Positions 25,479 to 33,394 of a stretch of 64,000 nt of DNA are shown here, piece by piece. Positions within the stretch are counted from its first letter, which is position 1; each line of letters begins with the position of its first letter. The stretch spans positions 1-64,000 of the forward strand of contig VWVT01000017.1 in the NCBI GenBank assembly GCA_008638415.1, in the 5' to 3' direction. The notes under the pieces are model-generated. The model made no database searches. It saw only the letters and a list, made by a program, of their open reading frames with translations, and was not told where the DNA came from. This DNA is from Nocardiopsis sinuspersici (lineage in GTDB: Bacteria; Actinomycetota; Actinomycetes; Streptosporangiales; Streptosporangiaceae). Made by a program: the position numbers and the translations under genes.

Positions 25479-25517
25479 GGCCCGGCGCCGTGCCCGTGCC
25501 GGGAACGGCGCCGGGCC
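25479..25517 (-). terminator. Terminator hairpin after the DUF5998 gene
   Basis: GGCCCGGCGCCGT (25479-25491) pairs perfectly with ACGGCGCCGGGCC (25505-25517) across a 13-nt loop. It lies about 200 nt downstream of the DUF5998 stop codon. There is no U tract, as is usual for actinomycete hairpins. Confidence 0.6.
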
Positions 25518-25715
25518 CCTTCGGGGGGTCGGCCGCCGTCACGGCCGGCTTCACCCGCGCTCTTCGCGCCGACGCCGACGAAACCGTCGGCGACCGGCCG
25601 ACCGCACGCCGTGGCCCCCGTGCGGCACCGGAGGCCCCCGCCTCGCGGCCGGGGATCCGGCCGGGGGCCGGAAGCCTCCTTCGGACCCGGGGAGGACCTC
25701 CCGGCTCCGGCGTCC

Positions 25716-26312
25716 TCAGCGGCGGGTGCTCGCCGCGGACAGGGCGTCGGCGAAGTGCATCATCGCCGAAACGGCCGGGGCTCCGTCCGCGGCCTCGCTC
25801 ACACGCAGCGTGAGGGGCTCGGCGGTGATCGCTCCGGTGTAACCGTGGTCGAGCTCGCACGCCTCGTCCTCGCAGGAGGCCGGTTCGAGGTCGATGTGGG
25901 CGATCGCTCCCCAGTTCACGGAGAGGTTGACGCTCAGCACCAGCTCGCTGGGCAGGCTGCCCGGCGTGTACTGGGCGGGGTTGGGCACCACCCGGGTCAG
26001 GGCCACCGACTGGATGTTGCCCAACTGGATGCTGTCGGTCGTGGTGGAGGCGTGCGAGGTACCGCCGGGTTCGGTGGGCGGGTGCTCGTCGGTGTGGCAC
26101 ACCACGAGCCGGGTCGCGGTCAGCAGCATCACGGTGATGTGCCGCCGCATCTCCATGGCCGGGTCGAAGGTCGCCTCGTGGTGCACGATGAACGCCTCGG
26201 CGCTCTCGTCACCAAGGACATCGGCGACGGCGTCGATCACCAGCGCGGGGTAGTACCCGCTGCGCTCGATCTCCAGCCGCCAGTCCGTGGACACGGCACG
26301 TGTTTTCCTCAT
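25716..26312 (-). CDS. DUF5998 family protein
   Basis: The 198-residue product matches the actinobacterial DUF5998 pattern: IERSGYYPALVIDAVADVLGDE, AFIVHHEATFDPAMEMRRHITVMLLTATRLVVCHTDEHP and QLGNIQSVALTRVV. Function unknown; the middle part has the look of a beta-rich PH-like domain. Start ATG 26312; GTG eight codons in is an alternative. It lies 68 bp downstream of the GNAT/acyl-CoA synthetase gene on the same strand and may be co-transcribed with it. Confidence 0.85.
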   Translation of the reverse strand: MRKTRAVSTDWRLEIERSGYYPALVIDAVADVLGDESAEAFIVHHEATFDPAMEMRRHITVMLLTATRLVVCHTDEHPPTEPGGTSHASTTTDSIQLGNIQSVALTRVVPNPAQYTPGSLPSELVLSVNLSVNWGAIAHIDLEPASCEDEACELDHGYTGAITAEPLTLRVSEAADGAPAVSAMMHFADALSAASTRR

Positions 26313-26380
26313 ACCCCTATCCTGCCTCCTCCCCGTGACAGTTCGCGACCGGAACGTGAAACGGGACGCCCATCCCATGA

Positions 26381-29101
26381 TCAGAACGTCACCCCGCGCA
26401 GTCGCCGGGGACCGACGTCCGGCCGTACCTCGGGGGCCTCGCGCAGCCACATGCGCGCGCCCAGCACGTGGGCGCCGGTGGCGTTGACCAGAACCGGGTC
26501 CAGGTCGACGTAGCCGACCTCGGGGAAGGCCTCCACCAGGCGCGACACCCGTATGAGGAGTTCCTCCAGGGCCTCCACGTTGGGCTGCTCGGCGAGCGAG
26601 GTCGCACCGGCGGGCAGTCCGAACAGCAGCGGGGCCGCGCGCACGGCGTGGATGAGGTCCGCGGCGTCCACGTCGGTGAGCGGCGCCAGCCGGAAGGACC
26701 GGTCGTCGAGCAGCTCGGCGGTCACGTCCGCCAGGCCGAAGGAGACCACCGAGCCGAAGGACTGGTTGTCCCCCGCCCGGATGACCGTGGGCACCCCGGG
26801 GGCGGCCATGCGCTGCACGACGAGCGAGGCCTCCTCGCCGAAGCGGTCGTGCAGGGAGGCGAAGGCGCTGCGGACGTCCTCGGGGGTGCGCAGGTCGGCG
26901 CGCACGAAAGCGCCGCCCGCCCTCAGGCGCAGGTCCGGGGAGTCGGCCTTGACCACCGCCGGGTAGCCCAGCTCCCCGGCGGCCACCACGGCCTCCTCCT
27001 CCGAGGAGACCGGGATGTCGGGGTAGGCGGTGATGCCGTAGCAGGACAGCAGCTCGCGGGCGTCCTCGCCGGAGATCGCCGTCTCCTCGTCGTAGCGGCG
27101 CTCCCCGCCGAACCAGGCGATGTCCTTCGTCTGGTTCGTGCTGTTCTTGAGCGCGCGGGCGATGGTGGCGCGGGCGCGGGCGCGGTCGATGTCGGGCAGT
27201 TCGGGGTGGCGTCCGGGTCTGCGGTTGCGCCACTGGGCGTAGCGGGTGGCGTAGGCCAGGGCGCGCACCGCGTCCTCGGGCGAGGGGTAGGAGGGCACCG
27301 ACCCGCGCAGGGTCTCGCCCCGCTCGCCGACCTGGCGCAGCTCGTCGGGGATCCCCTGGCGGGCCAGGTAGGTGGTGACGATGGGCTTGGCCGAGCTCAG
27401 GGAGCGGGCCCGCAGCACACGGGCCACGTCGTCGGAGATGGGGTGCAGCGCGGGGACGAACACCACCACGACCGAGTGCACGTCCTCGGCGGCCAGCACC
27501 GTCTCCAGGGCGCGGTCGAAGTCCTCCGCGGTGGCCTGGGGGCCCAGGTTGACCGGGTCGTGCGGCTTGAGCCCCTGGCGCACGGCCGCGTCCTTGACCA
27601 GCAGTTCCAGGGAGTCGGAGTTGCCGATGACGCCCACGCGGGGCCCCTCGGGCAGCGGCTGGTAGGCGAACACCTGCGCGGCGTCGAACATCTGCGTGAT
27701 GTCGTCCACCCGCACCACCCCGGCCTGCTGGAACAGCGAGGTGACCGCGTAGTCGGGCAGGGCGAGCCCGCCCGCGGCGTGGCCGGTGGGCGTGGTCCGC
27801 GTCGAACCGCCGCTGCGCACCGCCACGACCGGCTTCTGCTTGGCCAGGCGGCGGGCCAGACGGGTGAACTTGCGCGGGTTGCCCAGCGACTCCAGGTACT
27901 GCAACACCACCTCGGTGGCCGGGTCCTCCTGCCAGTACTGCATGAGGTCGTTGCCGGACACGTCGGCGCGGTTGCCCGCCGAGACGAAGGTGGACAGGCC
28001 CATCCCGCGCTCGGCGACGCGCTGGAGGATGGCGCGGCCCAGGGCCCCGGACTGGGAGAAGAACCCGATGGTGCCGGTGGGCGGCAGGTCCGGGGACAGG
28101 GTGGCGTTGAGCGAGACCGCAGGGTCGGTGTTGGCGATGCCCAGGCAGTTGGGGCCGACCACGCGCATCCCGGCGGCGCGCGCGGTGCGCACCAGCTCGT
28201 CCTGGCGGACGCGGCCCTCGGGGCCGGTCTCGCCGAACCCGGAGCTGACCACGATGAGTCCGTGCACGCCCTTCTCGGCGCACTGCTCGACCACGTCGAC
28301 CACCATGTCGGCGCGTACCGCCACGACGGCGAGGTCGACCTGGTCGGGGATCTCCAGGACCGAGGGGTAGGCGCGCACGCCCACGACCGCCCTGGCCTCG
28401 GGGTGGACGGGGTAGACGGGGCCCTGGAACTCACCGCCGAGCAGGTTGCGCAGGGCGGTCTGGCCGATGGTGTGCGCGGTGCGGCTGGCGCCGATGACCG
28501 CGACCGAGCTCGGGAAGAGCAGGCGGGCGATGGATCGCGACTCGGCGCGCTGTTCACGTGCCCGCATGACCTCGGTGGAGTCGTCGGTGGGCTGAAGGTC
28601 CAGGGTGAGCCGGATGACGCCCTCGTCGAAGGTCTGCTGGGCGGTGTATCCGGCCTCGCGGAAGACGTTGATCATCCGCCGGTTCTCGGGGAGCACGTCG
28701 GCGATGAAGCGGCGCATGCCGCGTTCGCGCGCGGCGGCGCCGATGTGCTCCAGCAGCACCGAGGCCAGTCCGCGGCCCTGGTGGGCGTCCTCCACGACGA
28801 AGGCGACCTCGGCCTCCTCGGGCGCCACCTTGTCGTAGCGCACCACGGCGACGAGGGAGTCGGAGATGGTGGCGACCAGCGCCACCCGGTCCTCGTAGTC
28901 GACGTTGGTGAAGCGCCTGATGTCGCGGTCGGAGAGCTTGGGGTAGGGCGCGAAGAACCGGTAGTAGATGGTCTCCGGGGAGAGCCTGGCGTGGAACTCG
29001 CGGAGCAGGTCAGCGTCTTCGGGGGTGATGGGGCGCAGGTGCGCGGTGCCTCCGTCGGTGAGGACGACGTCGGCTTCCCAGTGGTTCGGGTAGGACTGCA
29101 C
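26381..29101 (-). CDS. GNAT acetyltransferase fused to NDP-forming acyl-CoA synthetase
   Basis: The roughly 906-residue protein has an N-terminal GNAT domain (residues 5-170; VAFVVEDAHQGRGLASVLLEHI holds the acetyl-CoA loop). Next come CoA-binding and ligase modules of the acetate-CoA ligase (ADP-forming) family: SVAVIGASRTAHTIGQ, VVGPNCLGIANTDPAVSLNAT, GTIGFFSQSGALGRAIL (the catalytic His position is replaced by Gln-Ser), and an ATP-grasp domain (ELGYPAVVKADSPDLRLRAGGAFV). Such proteins are Pat-like protein lysine acetyltransferases, often controlling acyl-CoA synthetases. The start is set at GTG 29101 because TAGTCT (29109-29114) lies 7 bases upstream, a leaderless layout; a TTG seven codons earlier is possible. 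Confidence 0.9.
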   Translation of the reverse strand: MQSYPNHWEADVVLTDGGTAHLRPITPEDADLLREFHARLSPETIYYRFFAPYPKLSDRDIRRFTNVDYEDRVALVATISDSLVAVVRYDKVAPEEAEVAFVVEDAHQGRGLASVLLEHIGAAARERGMRRFIADVLPENRRMINVFREAGYTAQQTFDEGVIRLTLDLQPTDDSTEVMRAREQRAESRSIARLLFPSSVAVIGASRTAHTIGQTALRNLLGGEFQGPVYPVHPEARAVVGVRAYPSVLEIPDQVDLAVVAVRADMVVDVVEQCAEKGVHGLIVVSSGFGETGPEGRVRQDELVRTARAAGMRVVGPNCLGIANTDPAVSLNATLSPDLPPTGTIGFFSQSGALGRAILQRVAERGMGLSTFVSAGNRADVSGNDLMQYWQEDPATEVVLQYLESLGNPRKFTRLARRLAKQKPVVAVRSGGSTRTTPTGHAAGGLALPDYAVTSLFQQAGVVRVDDITQMFDAAQVFAYQPLPEGPRVGVIGNSDSLELLVKDAAVRQGLKPHDPVNLGPQATAEDFDRALETVLAAEDVHSVVVVFVPALHPISDDVARVLRARSLSSAKPIVTTYLARQGIPDELRQVGERGETLRGSVPSYPSPEDAVRALAYATRYAQWRNRRPGRHPELPDIDRARARATIARALKNSTNQTKDIAWFGGERRYDEETAISGEDARELLSCYGITAYPDIPVSSEEEAVVAAGELGYPAVVKADSPDLRLRAGGAFVRADLRTPEDVRSAFASLHDRFGEEASLVVQRMAAPGVPTVIRAGDNQSFGSVVSFGLADVTAELLDDRSFRLAPLTDVDAADLIHAVRAAPLLFGLPAGATSLAEQPNVEALEELLIRVSRLVEAFPEVGYVDLDPVLVNATGAHVLGARMWLREAPEVRPDVGPRRLRGVTF

Positions 29102-29380
29102 GACTGCGAGACTAGACGACAAACGGCCGAATCCGGGGAAAGTCCGCCCGGGTGCCGTGAAAACCCCGCTCGCAGGGCGCTGTCGGGCGCGTCTCCACAG
29201 GCCCGGTCCCAGGGTTTCGGTCCGGGCCCCGGTCGCCTGCCCTGCCGGGGTTCGGGGTTCCGGGAAGGAATCGGATCCGGTGTGGCCGGGGTGCTGTCAC
29301 TTCGTTACACGCCGCTGACAGTTCACCTGTTAACGTCGTGCGAGCACGGAATCTCATAATCCTCGGCGGTGGTTGGCGAA

Positions 29381-30325
29381 ATGACACGAGTGGTCGTGAT
29401 CGGTGACCTGATGACCGACGCCGTCGCGCGCGCGTTCTACCCGTTGGCTCGCGGCAGCGACACTCCGGCGTCCGTGGTCATGTACGGCGGCGGATCGGGG
29501 GCGAACATCGCCTCGTGGCTGGCCGTGGAGGGCACCGAGACCACCTTCGTTGGTCGACGTGGCTCCGACATCACCGGGCGCACACGCGAGATGGAACTCA
29601 TGGGCTACGGCCTGGACTCGCGCGTGGTGATGGACCCCGAGCGCCCCACCGGTACCTGCGTGGTGATGATCACGCACCGGGGCGACCGGACGATGCTGAG
29701 CGATCCGGGCGCCAACGCCCGCCTACAGCCCGAGGACCTGCCCCGCGACGTGTTCGGCCCGGACGGGCACCTGCACGTGTCGGGGTACACGCTGATCAAC
29801 CCCGACTCCCGGCGCGCGGCCCGGGTGGCGCTGCGCATGGCCCGCGAGAGCGGGATGTCGATCTCGGTGGACGCCGGTTCGCACGCGCCGCTGGAGCGAG
29901 CGGGCGCGGAGAACTTCCTGGAGTGGACGCAGGGCACGCGCCTGCTGTTCGCCAACGTCGACCAGGCCCGGGTGCTCACCGGACGCGACGAGCCCGAGGC
30001 CGCCGCGAAGGTGCTGACCGCCTGGTTCCCGAACGTGGTGCTCAAGCTCGGCCAGGAGGGCGGCCTGTGGGCGTCCAAGACCCGTGAGGACTGCGTGACG
30101 GCGCCCGCCGAGCAGGTGGAGCCGTCCCCGGGGTCGGTGGGCGCCGGTGACGCGTTCGTCGCCGGTTTCCTGCCCGCGTGGCTGGCCGGACGCCACCCCA
30201 AGGAGGCGCTGTCCCGGGCGCACCACCTGGCTGCACGCGCCCTGCACCAGCCGGGCGCACGCCCGGACCTGGGCGAGGGCCAGCCGGTCCGCCGCGGCGC
30301 CCCGCGCGGCCAGCGCATCCGCTAG
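29381..30325 (+). CDS. PfkB-family carbohydrate kinase
   Basis: The 314-residue protein shows the ribokinase fold: MTRVVVIGDLMTDAVARA, MYGGGSGANIASWLAVEGTETTFVGRRGSDITG (GG hinge motif) and the C-terminal signature SPGSVGAGDAFVAGFLPAWLAG with the catalytic Asp in GAGDAF. It phosphorylates a sugar or nucleoside; the substrate cannot be read from sequence. It stands alone and is followed by the 140-bp repeat cluster. Confidence 0.9.
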   Translation: MTRVVVIGDLMTDAVARAFYPLARGSDTPASVVMYGGGSGANIASWLAVEGTETTFVGRRGSDITGRTREMELMGYGLDSRVVMDPERPTGTCVVMITHRGDRTMLSDPGANARLQPEDLPRDVFGPDGHLHVSGYTLINPDSRRAARVALRMARESGMSISVDAGSHAPLERAGAENFLEWTQGTRLLFANVDQARVLTGRDEPEAAAKVLTAWFPNVVLKLGQEGGLWASKTREDCVTAPAEQVEPSPGSVGAGDAFVAGFLPAWLAGRHPKEALSRAHHLAARALHQPGARPDLGEGQPVRRGAPRGQRIR

Positions 30326-30469
30326 ACGCCGTCGGCAGCGGCCGGGGCGGTGGCCGCGAGTGCTCGTCGGGACGTGCCCGGCCGCGGTGCTCCTGCTCCC
30401 CGTGACACCGTCGGCCTCCGCGACGACCCTGGGTTCTGCTTGGTGGACTCGGTCCCGTGCCACTGCACA

Positions 30470-30886
30470 GCGAGGGCGCCGACGGGGTTCTGGAGGATTC
30501 GCAGGTGGGGCTGCGAGGAACGAGCCGCCACACCGGAGGATCCGAAGGTTCCCGTACCCGCGGCGCCCGAACACGAGGCGAAGCGCAGCGCAGCCTCAAA
30601 GACGACACAGCGAGGGCGCCGACGGGGCTGCCGGAGACCCCGCATATGCGCACGCGAGGCACGAGCGGGCGCACCGCAGGGACCGCAGGTTCCCGTACCC
30701 GCGGCGCCCGAGCACGAGGTGAAGCGCAGCGCAGCCTCAAGGAGAAGCGAGGGCGCCGACGGGGTTCTGGAGGATTCGTAGGTGGGGCTGCGAGGAACGA
30801 GCCGCCACACCGGAGGATCCGAAGGTTCCCGTACCTACGGCGCACGAGCACGGGGCGAAGCGCAGCGCAGCCTCCAGGAGACACAG
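30470..30886 (+). repeat. Three tandem copies of a 140-bp dispersed repeat
   Basis: Copies lie at 30470-30609, 30610-30746 and 30747-30886. Each opens with GCGAGGGCGCCGACGGGG and closes with GCGAAGCGCAGCGCAGCCTC or a close variant. The first and third are more alike than either is to the second in the middle part. GGGCGCCGACGGG near the start can pair with CCCGCGGCGCCC later in the unit (12 bp with one bulged A), giving a large stem-loop; the third copy has changes in that arm. Related copies occur at 41591-41806 and, inverted, at 60849-60988. The array fills most of the 633-bp gap between the PfkB gene and the convergent recQ gene; the rest of that gap holds nothing recognisable. Confidence 0.85.
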
Positions 30887-30957
30887 CCCAGGCGCGGGAC
30901 CGGCGTGGAGGGAGCCTCCTCGGAGTTTCACCCGTCCGCCGCGCGGACGCCGCCGGA

Positions 30958-33129
30958 TCAGCTCCCGGTGGTGGCCAGGGTGAGCGGCAGGACCTCGGGG
31001 GCCCCGGCCCGGCGGAGCAGGGCGGCGCCCACGGTGAGGCTCCAGCCGGTGTCGACGAAGTCGTCGACCAGCAGTACCGGTCCCGGCGTCCGCTCCTGGA
31101 GCTCGGCCATCCGCCCGGCCAGCTCCTCTCCCGCGGCCAGGGCCGAGTACACCTGTTCCAGGCGCATCGCGCTGTTGTGCCTTCGGGGCCCCGGCCCCTG
31201 CCCGGTGCCGTACTCCAGCGCTCCCACGGGTGTGAGCCGCCCGAGCCGGGCCAGCCGTGAGGCCAGGTCGGTGATCATCCCGGGGCGGGTGAGCGAGGGC
31301 ATCACCACCACTCCGACGGGGCGGCGCTCCCACCCCCAGGAGGCCAGGACCCGCACCACGCCCTGGACCACGCGCTCGTCCACCGGCGCGTCGGGGGCGT
31401 CGGCCGCCAGGACACGGCGCAGCTCGTTGCCCCAGCCGATGTCGGTGAGGCGGCCCAGTGCGCGCCCCTCCCCGGCCCGCAGCTCCTCCTTGATCTTGCC
31501 GGACAGGTCCACGCCCAGGGTGCTCATCCCGGTCGGCCACTGGCGGCGCGGCGCGATCGGGGTGCCGGGCCGGTCCAGGTGCTCGGCGGCGGCCTCACGC
31601 CGGGTGGAGTCGACGTCGGTGGGCCAGTACTCCCCCGTGCAGACGTCGCAGCGCCCGCAGGGAACGGCCTCCGGGTCGTCGAGCTGGCGGCGCAGGAACT
31701 CCATCCGGCAGGTGCCGAGGTCGATGTAGTCGAGCATGGCGCGCTGCTCGCGCTCGCGTGCGCGGCTGACGGCCTCGTAGCGCTCGGCGTCGTAGGACCA
31801 CGGTCGGCCGGTGGCCTCCCAGCCGCCCCGGACCCGGCGGACGGCGCCGTCCACGTCCAGCACCTTGAGCATCTGCTCCAGGCGGGTGCGGCGCAGGTCC
31901 ACCCGGGTCTCCAGGTGGGCGGGCGACAGCGGCCGGTCGGCGTCGGCGAGCACCTCCAGGGTCTGGCGCACGGTCTGCTCGGGCGGGAAGGACAGCCCGG
32001 CGAAGTACTCCCAGATCTGGGTGTCCTCACGGCCGGGGAGCAGCACCACCTCGGCCCGCTGCACGCCGCGGCCTGCGCGGCCGACCTGCTGGTAGTAGGA
32101 GATCGGGGACTGCGGGGCGCCCAGGTGGACGACGAAGCCCAGGTCCGGCTTGTCGAAGCCCATGCCCAGCGCGCTGGTGGCGACCAGTGCCTTGACCCGG
32201 TTGGCGAGCAGGTCGTCCTCGGCCTCGCGGCGCTCGTCGGGGTCGGTCTGGCCGGTGTAGGGGCGCACGTCCATGCCCTGCTCGGTCAGGAAGCGGGCGG
32301 TCTCCTGGGCGGCGCTGACGGTGAGCGTGTAGACGATGCCCGAACCCTGGATCTTGGGCAGGTGCTCGGCCAGCCAGCTGAGCCGGGCCGTGGAGTCGGG
32401 CAGCCGCGCGACGGCCAGGCGCAGGCTCTCGCGCTCCAGGGGGCCGCGCAGGACCAGGGTGTCCTCGCGCTCTCCGCCCGCCCGGAGCTGCTCGGCGACG
32501 TCGTGGGTGACGCGCTCGTTGGCGGTGGCGGTGGTGGCCAGCACCGGGACGCCGTCGGGCAGGTCGTGCAGCAGGGAACGGATCCGCCGGTAGTCGGGGC
32601 GGAAGTCGTGGCCCCAGTCGGAGACGCAGTGGGCCTCGTCGATGACGACCAGGCCCGCACCGGCGGCCAGCTCGGGCAGGACCCGGTCGCGAAACTCCGG
32701 GTTGTTGAGGCGTTCGGGGCTGACCAGCAGCACGTCGACCCTGCCCGCCGCCACGTCGGTGTAGGCGGCCTCCCAGTCGGTGGTGTTGGAGCTGTTGATG
32801 GTGCGCGCGTGGATGCCCGCGCGCTCGGCGGCGGCGATCTGGTTGCGCATCAGCGCCAGCAGCGGGGAGACGATGACGGTGGGGCCCGCCCCCTCGGCGC
32901 GCCTGAGCGCGGTGGCCACGAAGTACACCGCCGACTTGCCCCAGCCGGTGCGCTGGACGACGAGGGCCCTGCGGCGCTCGGCGACCAGGGCGTGGATGGC
33001 GGTCCACTGGTCCTCGCGCAGCCGGGCGGAGTCCCCGGCCAGGGCCCGCAGGTGCACCTCGGCGCGTTCGCGCAGCGCGCCGCCGGGGGCGTCGGTGGGG
33101 ACGGTGTTGTCAGGAACGGGTGTGGCCAT
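30958..33129 (-). CDS. recQ: RecQ-type DNA helicase with C-terminal phosphoribosyltransferase-like domain
   Basis: The 723-residue protein has a RecQ helicase core: LREDQWTAIHALV (motif 0), RTGWGKSAVYFVATAL (motif I), VVIDEAHCVSDWGHDFRPDYRRI (DEAH with the RecQ-specific aromatic loop), ATSALGMGFDKPDLGFVVH and YYQQVGRAGRG (motif VI). A zinc-binding RQC region includes CRMEFLRRQL...VPCGRCDVC. The C-terminal 190 residues end in VLLVDDFVDTGWSLTVGAALLRRAGA, the PRPP-binding loop of phosphoribosyltransferases. 3'-to-5' helicases of this type act in recombination and repair. The ATG at 33129 gives the best start. Confidence 0.9.
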   Translation of the reverse strand: MATPVPDNTVPTDAPGGALRERAEVHLRALAGDSARLREDQWTAIHALVAERRRALVVQRTGWGKSAVYFVATALRRAEGAGPTVIVSPLLALMRNQIAAAERAGIHARTINSSNTTDWEAAYTDVAAGRVDVLLVSPERLNNPEFRDRVLPELAAGAGLVVIDEAHCVSDWGHDFRPDYRRIRSLLHDLPDGVPVLATTATANERVTHDVAEQLRAGGEREDTLVLRGPLERESLRLAVARLPDSTARLSWLAEHLPKIQGSGIVYTLTVSAAQETARFLTEQGMDVRPYTGQTDPDERREAEDDLLANRVKALVATSALGMGFDKPDLGFVVHLGAPQSPISYYQQVGRAGRGVQRAEVVLLPGREDTQIWEYFAGLSFPPEQTVRQTLEVLADADRPLSPAHLETRVDLRRTRLEQMLKVLDVDGAVRRVRGGWEATGRPWSYDAERYEAVSRAREREQRAMLDYIDLGTCRMEFLRRQLDDPEAVPCGRCDVCTGEYWPTDVDSTRREAAAEHLDRPGTPIAPRRQWPTGMSTLGVDLSGKIKEELRAGEGRALGRLTDIGWGNELRRVLAADAPDAPVDERVVQGVVRVLASWGWERRPVGVVVMPSLTRPGMITDLASRLARLGRLTPVGALEYGTGQGPGPRRHNSAMRLEQVYSALAAGEELAGRMAELQERTPGPVLLVDDFVDTGWSLTVGAALLRRAGAPEVLPLTLATTGS

Positions 33130-33334
33130 ACGTCCTTTGGTACCAGAGCCCGGGGACCGACGAAGCGGTCGTCCACAGGCCCGGTCCCGACGGGAACAGG
33201 TCCAGACGGACATTTAGGCACTGAGTTCCAAAAAGGTGCACGAGGCCACCCGTGTAACAGTAAGGAAACTTTCCACTTTACCGGCATTGCGCTTCTCGGT
33301 GCCCGGATGAACACTCCTCGTCAGGGCTCACGTC

Positions 33335-33348
33335 TGGGAGCGCTCCCG
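33335..33348 (+). promoter_or_regulatory. CebR/CelR-type operator upstream of the GH81 gene
   Basis: TGGGAGCGCTCCCG matches the 14-bp palindrome TGGGAGCGCTCCCA bound by LacI-family cellobiose sensors (CebR in streptomycetes, CelR in Thermobifida) at 13 of 14 positions. It lies 47 bp before the ATG of the glucanase, placing the gene under beta-glucan oligosaccharide induction. No LacI regulator is encoded in the window. Confidence 0.75.
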
Positions 33349-33394
33349 CATGTACGGGGAGCCACCTCCCTCCAGAACGAGCGAAAGGCGCACC

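Noticed and set aside
26468..29359. Plus-strand frame of almost 1000 codons antisense to the GNAT/acyl-CoA synthetase gene
   Set aside because: The product is Gly/His/Val-rich without domain motifs, while the minus strand encodes a complete known protein.
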